This document shows, one piece after another, positions 1 to 6,277 of a stretch of DNA of 23,444 nt. A program made the translations under genes and the position numbers. Source of the DNA: DAOUAM01 sp034433305 (GTDB taxonomy: Bacteria; Chloroflexota; Dehalococcoidia; Lucifugimonadales; DAOUAM01); contig DAOUAM010000096.1 of assembly GCA_034433305.1 (NCBI GenBank), positions 1 to 23,444 of the forward strand, read 5' to 3'. The first letter of the stretch is position 1. Every line of letters begins with the position of its first letter. The notes beneath the pieces are model-generated. The model saw only the letters and a program-made list of their open reading frames with translations. It was not told the DNA's origin and did no database searches.

Positions 1-68
1 GACGTGCAGGCGCCCAGGACGGCTACAATGCCAGTCATGACCAGTGATAGACAGGAGAGCTTGTGCAT
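1..68 (-). CDS. Lipoprotein, N-terminal fragment (runs off left edge)
   Basis: Only the first 22 codons are in the window. They read as a bacterial lipoprotein signal: Met-His-Lys, a hydrophobic core, then the lipobox L18-G19-A20-C21, after which signal peptidase II would cleave and the Cys would be lipidated. The ATG is at 66-68, and a GGGAGG Shine-Dalgarno lies 8 nt upstream. Both the lipobox and the ribosome site support a real gene start. The mature protein lies outside the window, so its function cannot be named; a solute-binding protein or other surface lipoprotein is possible. It lies on the same strand as, and downstream of, the histidine phosphatase gene, with a repeat copy between them. 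Confidence 0.72.
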   Translation of the reverse strand, partial: MHKLSCLSLVMTGIVAVLGACT

Positions 69-108
69 GGCCGGGGCCTCCCATCAGGTGGCTGATCCCT
101 TCCGCTCG

Positions 109-185
109 GCCCTCTTCCTGACCTTACCCCCGAGGGGGAAGGGACTGCTCTCGCCCCTCTGGGGGAGCTAGAGAAGAAGGTCAGC
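109..185 (+). repeat. Palindromic intergenic repeat, copy A
   Basis: This copy lies in the 233-nt gap between the phosphatase stop and the lipoprotein start. It contains the two hairpin cores of the family, a CCCCC/GGGGG stem near 127-139 and a CCCCT/GGGGG-type stem near 153-165. They are framed by GCCCTCTTCCTGACC on the left and an imperfect complement (GCTAGAGAAGAAGGTCAGC) on the right. The right arm is more degenerate than in copy D. I see nothing else in 186-301. Confidence 0.8.
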
Positions 186-301
186 ACCAATGTGCATCAC
201 GTGTAACCAGATAAGCGGGAACAAACGCCTCTGTTAAGCACAAGTGGCACCGTCCCAGCTCTGTCTCTGTCAGTTTGGATGCTCTCCGACAGGGCCGGGA
301 T

Positions 302-949
302 TCAGTAGGCCAGGTGGGAGGCGTCGTTGAAGGCGTTGATGCGCCAGAGGGCGTTGTTGAGGCGGGTGACGCCGTCCAGGGGCCAGCGCTCCAGGTCCAG
401 GGTGAAGTCGAATACGGCGGTGTTGAGCACGGTCATGCCCCAGGTGCGGCCAGCGCCCATGAGGGCCGAGAGCATGTACTGGAGTATGCCGCCGTGGGTC
501 ATCACCAGCACCATGTCGCTGTTGGCGTGGCGGCCCAGGATAGTCCTGATGACGCGCCTGGCCCGGTCGCGACGGCTGCGCAGGCTCTCGGCGCCCTCCA
601 CTATGTCCCACAGCCGGGTGCGGCGGAACTCCTGGGCCACGTCCGGGTACCTGGCGGCGATCTCCTCCCACGTGAGGCCGGAGAATATGCCCACGTCGTG
701 CTCGCGGAGGGCGTCCCAGTACACCACGGGCGCGACCCAGCCCTGGGCCAGGACCTCCACGGTCTGGACGCAGCGCTTCTGCGGGCTGGAGTAGACGTGG
801 GTGGGCACCAGGCCCTGCCTGTCGAAGCGCTGGCGCAGCCGGCGGGCCTGGGCCAGCCCTGCCTCGGACAGCTCGTACTCCAGGACACCCTGGAACCTGC
901 CCTCGGCATTGGCCGTTGTCTCGGCGTGCCGGACAAATATCAGCCTCAT
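302..949 (-). CDS. Histidine phosphatase (phosphoglycerate mutase-like)
   Basis: A 215-residue member of the histidine phosphatase superfamily, branch 1. The phospho-acceptor signature is R7-H8-A9-E10-T11; the usual RHG is RHA here. The other expected catalytic positions are present: R59 in SSPQKR, E83 in LREHDVG, and H152 in the THGG motif. Family members remove phosphate from small molecules (sugar phosphates, alpha-ribazole phosphate and others) or act as phosphoglycerate mutases; sequence alone does not fix the substrate. The ATG at 947-949 is preceded by a GGAG ribosome site. The gene lies 39 nt downstream of pyrE on the same strand and is probably co-transcribed, which hints at nucleotide metabolism without proving it. 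Confidence 0.9.
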   Translation of the reverse strand: MRLIFVRHAETTANAEGRFQGVLEYELSEAGLAQARRLRQRFDRQGLVPTHVYSSPQKRCVQTVEVLAQGWVAPVVYWDALREHDVGIFSGLTWEEIAARYPDVAQEFRRTRLWDIVEGAESLRSRRDRARRVIRTILGRHANSDMVLVMTHGGILQYMLSALMGAGRTWGMTVLNTAVFDFTLDLERWPLDGVTRLNNALWRINAFNDASHLAY

Positions 950-988
950 GGCCTACACTCCTGTGGCGGGATGCTGCGCGCGACGCCC

Positions 989-1555
989 CTACGGGCTGGC
1001 CGGCCTGATTTCCCCCTGGCTGTTGGCTGCCAGGAGCGCGACGAAGTCGTAGCCGCGCCGGCGTATCTCGTCGCTGCCGCCCTGGCGCCTGTCCAGGATG
1101 CACATGACCTTGACCACCTGGCAGCCGGCGGCCTCCACGGCCTCAATAGCGTGGATAAGGTTGGAGCCGGTGGTGCAGGTGTCGTCCACGATGGCGACCC
1201 TGGCGCCAGGGGACAGCGGCCCCTCGATGCCACGTTTGCCGCCGTACTGCTTGGCCTCCTTGCGCACAATAAGCCCGGCGATGGGATGGCCCTCCAGGTA
1301 GCTCATCACCGCCACGGCGGACACGATGGGGTCAGCGCCCAGTGTCGGCCCGGCGATGGCCTGGGCGCCGCACTCCCGCAGGATGGGCAGGAATGCCTTC
1401 GCCACGTGGTAGGCCCCTTCCGGGTCCAGGGTGATGATGCGGCCATCGAAGTAGTAGGAGCTGGTGCCGCCGGAGGAAAGCTTGAACTCGCCGAAGAGCA
1501 GGGCGCCCTTCTGCCTGGCCAGCTCCAGTATGGTCTCGGCTTCGGACTTGCTCAC
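989..1555 (-). CDS. pyrE: Orotate phosphoribosyltransferase
   Basis: A 188-residue protein with the hallmarks of PyrE, which joins orotate to PRPP to make orotidine 5'-monophosphate in pyrimidine synthesis. Visible motifs are the substrate segment LSSGGTSSYYFDGR (26-39), the catalytic-loop lysines in RKEAKQYGGKRGIEG (98-112), and the PRPP-binding loop VAIVDDTCTTGSN (120-132) with its two adjacent aspartates. Length matches the family. The start is a GTG at 1553-1555, chosen because an AGGAGG ribosome site lies about 6 nt upstream. It is the first gene of a likely two-gene operon with the histidine phosphatase. Other pyrimidine genes are absent from the window. Confidence 0.93.
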   Translation of the reverse strand: MSKSEAETILELARQKGALLFGEFKLSSGGTSSYYFDGRIITLDPEGAYHVAKAFLPILRECGAQAIAGPTLGADPIVSAVAVMSYLEGHPIAGLIVRKEAKQYGGKRGIEGPLSPGARVAIVDDTCTTGSNLIHAIEAVEAAGCQVVKVMCILDRRQGGSDEIRRRGYDFVALLAANSQGEIRPASP

Positions 1556-1695
1556 TGGCCCTCCTCAGGGAAATCAGAGTTTACATCCACAAGAGACTAC
1601 CACAAAACGGCCTCGGCGCGGGAGCACAGGGGCAGGCATGCCACTCTCCCATTCAGGGCCTATCCGACAACTCCTGGTCCGGCAGGGGGCTTTTA

Positions 1696-1821
1696 GCCCT
1701 CTTCCTGGCCTTCCCCCAGGGGGGGAAGGGACATCCTCGCCCCCATTGGGGGAGAGCTAGACCTGTCCCCTCGATAAGCTCGGGGCAGGCACTGAGCTTG
1801 TCGAAGGAGAGGGGGCTGGCC
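1696..1821 (+). repeat. Palindromic intergenic repeat, copy B (interrupted)
   Basis: The left part (1696-1761) matches the family: the CTTCCTGGCC arm, a CTTCCCCC/GGGGGAAG hairpin, then CGCCCCC/GGGGGAG and GAGAGCTAGA. The expected right arm AGAGGGGGCTGGCC appears only at 1808-1821. The 46 bp between them belong to a different repeat. The simplest reading is one repeat family inserted into another. Confidence 0.82.
1762..1807 (+). repeat. Second repeat family, hairpin nested in copy B
   Basis: A 46-bp unit with 11-nt arms TCGATAAGCTC (1771-1781) and GAGCTTGTCGA (1794-1804). They pair at 10 of 11 positions around a 12-nt loop. It breaks copy B of the palindromic repeat. Its reverse complement matches 20785-20819, where an internal stretch of about 10 nt is missing. 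Related CCCTCGACAGGCC-type sequences sit next to copies E and F. Confidence 0.75.
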
Positions 1822-1928
1822 TTATGCACAGGCACCTTTCATGCGCGCACCAGGCGCCGGGCCTATGGCGTCCAGCACAGCAGGGCAGGGTGCCCTTGAG
1901 GGCGAGGCGTGTGCCCTGGGAAGCGCCG

Positions 1929-2531
1929 TCAGGCGCGGTAGAGACCGTGCTCGTGAATGTAGGCCTCCACGGCGTCGGGTACCCAGTAGCGGATGGACTT
2001 GCCCTGAGCCACGCGCCGGCGCAGTTCGGTGCCGCTGATGTCTATGCGCACGCCGTTTATGAGCACCACCTTGGCCGACACGCCGGGCGAGATGGCGTCC
2101 AGCGCAGTGGGGTCGAAGTTGGGCGTGCCAGGCCGCGAAATGCCCACCACGGTAGCCATCTCGAAGATGCGCCCGGGCTCTCGCCAGCGGTGGACTTCCC
2201 TCAGGGCGTCCAGCCCCAGGATGACGTACAGCTCAGAGTCCCAGCCCAGGGACTGACGCAGCTCCACCAGGGTATCCACCGTGTAGGTGGGCCCTGGCCG
2301 CCTGACCTCGATGTCGGAAGCCTTGAAGGTGGGGTTGGAGGCCACGGCACACTGCACCATGGCCATGCGGTGGCGCGCCTCGGTGATGCGCTGGCCGGCC
2401 TTGAACCACGGCTGGCCAGCGGGGATGAACAGCACCTGCTCCAGCCCCAGCACGCACCGCGCCTCCTCCGCTGCTATCAGGTGGCCGATATGGATGGGGT
2501 CGAAGGTGCCTCCGAAGATGCCTACTTTCAA
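1929..2531 (-). CDS. nadD: Nicotinate-nucleotide adenylyltransferase
   Basis: A 200-residue NadD, which adenylates nicotinate mononucleotide to form deamido-NAD in NAD synthesis. The nucleotidyltransferase signature GGTFDPIHIGH (7-17) carries the HxGH motif. RPGPTYTVDTL (78-88), GLDALREVHRW (106-116) and the C-terminal ISGTELR (165-171, the family's ISSTxxR) are all in order. Length is normal. The ATG at 2529-2531 starts 4 nt after the obgE stop on the same strand, so translation is probably coupled. The obgE-nadD order is common in bacteria. The rsfS gene that often follows nadD is missing here; pyrE lies upstream of this pair's 3' side instead. Confidence 0.95.
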   Translation of the reverse strand: MKVGIFGGTFDPIHIGHLIAAEEARCVLGLEQVLFIPAGQPWFKAGQRITEARHRMAMVQCAVASNPTFKASDIEVRRPGPTYTVDTLVELRQSLGWDSELYVILGLDALREVHRWREPGRIFEMATVVGISRPGTPNFDPTALDAISPGVSAKVVLINGVRIDISGTELRRRVAQGKSIRYWVPDAVEAYIHEHGLYRA

Positions 2532-2535
2532 GCGG

Positions 2536-3807
2536 CTACTCCCACTGCCACTCGACCTTGCCGATGCGGACTGTGTCGCCCGGCGCGATGCCGGCCTCCT
2601 CCAGCGCCCTGACCACTCCCAGCTTTTTCAGGTGGCGATAGAATTGCATCCTGGCTGGCCAGCTAGTCTCGTCAATCATCTCGGCGATGCGGGCCGCCAC
2701 TGGCGCATCCACGATGAAGGTGCCGTTCTCCCTGCGGACCTGGACAGGCTCGCGCCGTGGCCTGGGCCGCAGCACAGGCACCTCCTCGGCCGGCGCCGGC
2801 AGCGACGCCGCCTCCATGGCCCGGGCCTCCCGCAGCAGGCGCAACACCTCGTCCAGCAGGGCATCCAGGCCCTCCCGCGCCACGGCCGAGATGGCATGGG
2901 CCGGTGCCCCCTCCCGGGCCAGCGCGGCCTGGAGTGCCGGCAGCCTCTCCCTGACCTCTGGCAGGTCTATCTTGTTGATGGCCACCACCTGGGGCTTGCG
3001 GGCCAGGGCCTCGTTGAACAGCCGCAACTCCTGGTTTACCTGCCGGTACACGGCCACGGGGTCTTCCAGCGCACCGTCCACCATATGGACCAGCACGCGG
3101 GTGCGCTCCACGTGGCGCAGGAAGTCATGGCCCAGGCCGGCGCCCCGATGTGCGCCCTCGATGAGGCCAGGGATGTCCACCATGACGAAGGTCTGGCCAC
3201 GGTGCTCCACCACGCCCAGGACAGGCTCCAGGGTAGTGAAGGGGTAGTCGGCGATCCTGGGGCGTGCCGCGCTGACGGCTGCCAGCAGGCTGGACTTGCC
3301 GGCGTTGGGCGCGCCGACGATGCCCACGTCGGCCAGGAGCTTCAGCTCCAGGCGCACAGTAAGCTCCTCGCCTGGCTCGCCGGCTTCGGCCAGCAGGGGA
3401 AAGCGATTGGTGGGAGAGGCGAAGCTGGCGTTGCCTCTGCCGCCCTTGCCGCCCCTGGCCAGCAGCACGCGTTGCCCGGGCGCGGCCAGGTCCGCCAGGA
3501 GCCGGCGAGGCTCCTCGGCAGTCCAGACCTGAGTGCCCACCGGAACGGGTATAACGACATCGGCACCGCGCCGGCCGTGCCGCCGCGCCTTAGCGCCGTT
3601 GCCACCGCTCTCCGCTATGAACCGGCGCTTGTAGCGGAAGGCCAGCAGCGTGTTCTCGTTGGGGTCGGCCACCATGTACACGTTGCCTCCGTCGCCTCCG
3701 TCTCCGCCGTCAGGCCCGCCCCTGGGGACGAACTTCTCACGCCGGCCGCTTATGGCGCCGTTTCCACCCCGGCCACTGGCTATGTGGATAACCGCACGGT
3801 CAATCAT
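2536..3807 (-). CDS. obgE: GTPase Obg (ribosome assembly)
   Basis: A 423-residue Obg/CgtA GTPase, which acts in large-subunit ribosome assembly and stress and cell-cycle signalling. Three domains are visible. The glycine-rich Obg fold spans about 1-158 (GGPDGGDGGDGG at 30-41, GGKGGRGN at 119-126). The G domain has G1 GAPNAGKSS (165-173), switch TTLEP (191-195), G3 DIPGL (211-215), G4 NKID (278-281) and G5 SAVA (307-310). A C-terminal OCT domain spans about 346-423 and ends in DTVRIGKVEWQWE. The ATG at 3805-3807 fits the conserved family N-terminus but has no recognisable Shine-Dalgarno. Codons 6-9 contain a perfect reverse-strand DnaA box (3783-3791). Confidence 0.96.
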   Translation of the reverse strand: MIDRAVIHIASGRGGNGAISGRREKFVPRGGPDGGDGGDGGNVYMVADPNENTLLAFRYKRRFIAESGGNGAKARRHGRRGADVVIPVPVGTQVWTAEEPRRLLADLAAPGQRVLLARGGKGGRGNASFASPTNRFPLLAEAGEPGEELTVRLELKLLADVGIVGAPNAGKSSLLAAVSAARPRIADYPFTTLEPVLGVVEHRGQTFVMVDIPGLIEGAHRGAGLGHDFLRHVERTRVLVHMVDGALEDPVAVYRQVNQELRLFNEALARKPQVVAINKIDLPEVRERLPALQAALAREGAPAHAISAVAREGLDALLDEVLRLLREARAMEAASLPAPAEEVPVLRPRPRREPVQVRRENGTFIVDAPVAARIAEMIDETSWPARMQFYRHLKKLGVVRALEEAGIAPGDTVRIGKVEWQWE

Positions 3808-4063
3808 CGCAGGTAGAAGGGTAACAGTATTCTCTAATAAGCGAGTGGACAGTGGGGATACTGGCTTCGTCAGGTAGGGAGTTTGCAGTCATTGTAGCAT
3901 GGCCGGCATGTGGATTCATTGGGGACAGGGGTAGAATGTTTGAGCGGCGGGCCGTCCATAGGTGGTATGAGAACTGGGATAGTCTCCAGGTTATCCACAG
4001 AACGGCTAGGTTATCCACGCTAATCGGCCAGTTATCCACATAGTTATGTCTAGCGTGTTGATT

Positions 4064-4091
4064 CTTTGTCTTGTCCCACGCCAAGACAAAG
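4064..4091. repeat. Perfect 10-bp inverted repeat
   Basis: CTTTGTCTTG (4064-4073) and CAAGACAAAG (4082-4091) are exact reverse complements around an 8-nt loop. They start 24 nt after the last DnaA box. Neither strand has a T-run after the hairpin, so it is not a typical intrinsic terminator. A protein operator or a structural part of an origin fits better. Confidence 0.75.
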
Positions 4092-4244
4092 TCCAGGTAA
4101 TCAGGCTCCCCCGCGTGCGCGGTCCCAGCGCCTGCCCTGGGCCTGCCGGGAAGAAAGGGGCAAAGTGCCGTCCTTACGTCTGGCTGGACAGGCGGTCGCT
4201 TGTGTCTGCCAGTCATTCTAGCCATGCTGAAAGACGAAAAGAGT

Positions 4245-4260
4245 TGTGACATCCGGCACA
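4245..4260. promoter_or_regulatory. Crp-like palindromic operator
   Basis: TGTGA-N6-GCACA differs at one base from the Crp/FNR-type consensus TGTGA-N6-TCACA. It lies within a longer TTGTG-N8-CACAA inverted repeat (4244-4261). Its centre is about 46 nt before the transcription start predicted from the promoter at 4264-4292, close to the position used by class II activators. Binding is inferred. Confidence 0.45.
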
Positions 4261-4263
4261 ATG

Positions 4264-4292
4264 TTGACAAATCCGCATGGAACCGATTAAAT
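4264..4292 (+). promoter_or_regulatory. Sigma70-type promoter for the membrane cNMP gene
   Basis: A perfect -35 TTGACA (4264-4269), a 17-nt spacer and a moderate -10 TTAAAT (4287-4292) give a predicted start near 4299 and a leader of about 165 nt before the ATG at 4464. It sits in an A/T-rich pocket of an otherwise GC-rich region. Confidence 0.55.
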
Positions 4293-4463
4293 TTCAGTAC
4301 CCCTGGGGGCAGCCAGAGCGGCCGGCCGCTAGTGGCCGCTTGTGCTGCCGCACCCGTCCATCGGGCCAGGAGGCCCAGGCTGGGACTGCGCGAACACGTC
4401 AGAACAGGCAAGCGCGCGATGGCCGCCGCTATGGCTACCGTGCGACCTGGAGGGGGTGCGACC

Positions 4464-5408
4464 ATGATGGGCCTTGTCAGGCAGGTGGCTGGCCTCCTGG
4501 GGCTGGCCATGAGTGCCTTCCTGATGGTCGTGGCGCTGATGGCCGGCATTATCATGATGTTCAGCGGGTTCCTGGTGGGGCCGCTGCTGATAGTGGCTAT
4601 TCTCCTGGTCCCGCTGGCCGTCGTGTTCGCCGAGCTACGGGGCCGCTGGCGGGGCGGCGAGCTGGCCGGGGCGCCGGCCGTGGCTGCTGCTGAGCAACCC
4701 GTGGAGCGGCCAGTCCGGGCACGCAGGCCGGGGCTGGGCCGGGTTGACCTGGCGTTCCTGGCAGGCGTGGCCGTGCTCATCGCGGCGGAGGCCGCCGCCA
4801 TCATTGGTGAGCTTGGCCCCATTTTCGCCATCGTGGCGCTGGGCTACGCGCTGGTACTGGGGCTTATCTACTGGTTGTACAGGCAGGCCGCTCCAGCGCC
4901 ACCGGCCTCCACCGAGGCCAGCGCCGCCGGCACTGTAACGGCAGCAAGGCAGGCCGAGCTATTCGCCGGCCTGGACGACTGGCAGGCCAGCAGGGTCATA
5001 TCCCTGGGGCGGCTGCTCCAGGTGCCAGCCGGCGAGACGCTGGCCAGGGCTGAGGAGCCGGGTGGCCAGTTCTTTGTTATCATACGAGGCCAGGCGCAGC
5101 TTTCGGCCCACTCCCGCCTGGGCGAGATCACGGTGCGCATTGCCGGGCCGGGCGAGTCTTTCCCACTGGCGGTCCTCATCGGCGCTGGCACCATGATAAC
5201 CTCGGCCAGGGCCATGACGGACATGGAGCTGCTGGTCATACAGCGCTCCCAACTGCTGGACCTGTTCACTCGGGAGCCGGCCATCGGCATGCACATATAC
5301 GCCGCCGTGGCCGAGGTGCTGGGCAACCGCTACCGGCGCACGCTGGCGCACCTGACGCACAGCGCCGAGCAGGTATTGAAGGAAGCTGACTTCTTCGTGG
5401 GGCTGTAA
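4464..5408 (+). CDS. Membrane protein with cyclic-nucleotide-binding-like domain
   Basis: From the ATG at 4464 this encodes 314 residues. The start is chosen because GGAGGGG lies about 10 nt upstream and hydrophobic sequence follows at once; the frame is open back to 4200, but that extension precedes the predicted transcript. Four membrane segments are likely (about 8-30, 35-56, 96-116, 118-139), in two pairs joined by a cytoplasmic loop. An Ala/Pro linker follows, then a Crp/cNMP-type beta-roll (about 166-295) beginning LFAGLDDWQ. No helix-turn-helix follows, so it is not itself a transcription factor. The phosphate cassette region (231-251) keeps G-E but lacks the usual Arg before Ala-Thr, so cAMP binding is doubtful. 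A kinase-like gene follows 23 nt later, probably in one operon. Confidence 0.8.
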   Translation: MMGLVRQVAGLLGLAMSAFLMVVALMAGIIMMFSGFLVGPLLIVAILLVPLAVVFAELRGRWRGGELAGAPAVAAAEQPVERPVRARRPGLGRVDLAFLAGVAVLIAAEAAAIIGELGPIFAIVALGYALVLGLIYWLYRQAAPAPPASTEASAAGTVTAARQAELFAGLDDWQASRVISLGRLLQVPAGETLARAEEPGGQFFVIIRGQAQLSAHSRLGEITVRIAGPGESFPLAVLIGAGTMITSARAMTDMELLVIQRSQLLDLFTREPAIGMHIYAAVAEVLGNRYRRTLAHLTHSAEQVLKEADFFVGL

Positions 5409-5431
5409 GGGCCTCCGCAAAGGAATTTCCC

Positions 5432-6169
5432 ATGACGACGATCACCATTGGTAGCCTGGAGGGTGGCGGTGGCGTGGAGGTGGGCCACCTGGTGGCCGAG
5501 CGCCTTGGCTACGACTACGTGGACCGGCTTATCCTGGCCGAAGCGGCCAGGCACGCCGGCGCCACAGTGGAGGCGCTTTACCAGCGTGAGGAGCGCCCTC
5601 CCACTATGGGCGAGCGCTTCTCATGGGCGCTCCAGCGCATCCTGGAGCGTGCGGCCGTGGCCGGCACCGGCGGCGACTTCTACATGGGGCCGGACACCCT
5701 GCCATTCCTGACCAGGGAGTACGAGGAGCTGCCCCAGCCGCCGGTGACCAGGGGCCCCGAGCTGGAGGACGCCCGGTACATAGACGCCATACGCAAGGTG
5801 ATGACGGGCCTGGCCGAGAAGGGTAACGTGGTCATCGTGGGCCGGGGCGGGTCGGCCATCCTGCGCGACAACCCCACCGTGCTCCGCGTCGGCACCGTCG
5901 CCAGCAGGGAAGACCGCATCAAGCGGGTCATGGAGCGGATGCGCCTGGACCGCCAGCAGGCCGAGAAGACCATAGACGCCAGGGACAGGGCACGGGCCTA
6001 CTACCTCAAACGGTTCTTTGGCGTCTCCGACCCCATGGACCCTGAGCTGTTCCACATGGTGATAAACGTTAGCGAGGTGGACCTGTCCTACGCCGCCGAG
6101 CTTGTGGTGAAGGCTGTCCACGCCCTGGAGTCGGGCGGGCTGGTGCAGGGGGTCAGGTCCGGCGTCTAG
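5432..6169 (+). CDS. Cytidylate kinase-like family protein
   Basis: A 245-residue P-loop protein resembling the cytidylate-kinase-like family (Pfam Cytidylate_kin2) rather than classical Cmk. Seen in order are a glycine-rich loop, GSLEGGGGVEVG (7-18), where relatives usually have YGSGGREI; the D31-R32 pair after the second strand; VIVGRGGSAIL (134-144); and a lid region with RDRARAYYLKRFFGV (184-198). The loop has no Lys or Ser at the usual phosphate-contact position, so nucleoside monophosphate kinase activity is not assured. An AAAGGA ribosome site precedes the ATG. The 23-nt gap after the membrane sensor-like gene suggests co-expression and a possible signalling link, which is inference. 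Confidence 0.84.
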   Translation: MTTITIGSLEGGGGVEVGHLVAERLGYDYVDRLILAEAARHAGATVEALYQREERPPTMGERFSWALQRILERAAVAGTGGDFYMGPDTLPFLTREYEELPQPPVTRGPELEDARYIDAIRKVMTGLAEKGNVVIVGRGGSAILRDNPTVLRVGTVASREDRIKRVMERMRLDRQQAEKTIDARDRARAYYLKRFFGVSDPMDPELFHMVINVSEVDLSYAAELVVKAVHALESGGLVQGVRSGV

Positions 6170-6173
6170 TGCA

Positions 6174-6252
6174 GGCCAGCCCCCTCTCTAACTCTCCCCC
6201 ATTGGGGGCGAGGACACTCCCTGCCCCTTGTGGGGGAAGGATAGGAAGGGGC
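6174..6252 (-). repeat. Palindromic intergenic repeat, copy C (inverted)
   Basis: This copy fills the 108-nt gap between the convergent kinase-like and APH genes. Read on the minus strand it lines up base for base with copy F over most of its length: the CTTCCCCCACAAGGGGCAGGG hairpin core region, then TGTCCTCGCCCCC/GGGGGAGAG and the AGAGAGGGGGCTG right arm. The orientation is opposite to copies A, B, D, E and F. It could serve as a bidirectional transcript end. Confidence 0.87.
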
Positions 6253-6277
6253 ATTACGGGCCTTGCCAGTGGAAGCC

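Larger units (their letters stand above)
1556..1928. other. Gene-free interval between pyrE and nadD
   Basis: This 373-nt interval lies between the nadD stop and the pyrE start. It holds repeat copy B (1696-1821), with a second repeat family inserted in it. The 1570-1690 part should carry the pyrE promoter, but the best minus-strand match I find there is weak (TTGTGG, 16 nt, TAAACT), so I do not call it. A small perfect stem, GCGCC/GGCGC (1923-1936), has the nadD stop codon in its loop and no T-run after it. Confidence 0.6.
3783..4300. other. DnaA-box cluster: candidate oriC or DnaA-titration site
   Basis: Three same-strand boxes occur at 3991-3999 (TTATCCACA), 4011-4019 (TTATCCACG) and 4032-4040 (TTATCCACA). 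Their starts are 20 and 21 bp apart, about two helical turns, so all three face the same side of the DNA. A fourth exact box on the opposite strand lies at 3783-3791 inside the start of obgE. The stretches at 4041-4075 and 4230-4298 are A/T-rich compared with the rest of the window and could unwind. Genes on both sides point away. TTATCCACA is the high-affinity DnaA site. No dnaA, dnaN, rpmH or gidA is nearby, so a datA- or DARS-like site or DnaA control of a promoter are alternatives. Confidence 0.62.

Noticed and set aside
275..1696. Open frame of 473 codons on the plus strand
   Set aside because: It is antisense to the phosphatase and pyrE genes, both firmly identified by motifs.
2287..3816. 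Open frame of 509 codons on the plus strand
   Set aside because: It lies opposite nadD and obgE, whose domains are complete.
4200..4463. Extended N-terminus of the membrane cNMP protein from an ATG at 4200
   Set aside because: It would place coding sequence across the predicted operator and promoter, adds a basic low-complexity segment, and has no ribosome site; GGAGGGG supports 4464.
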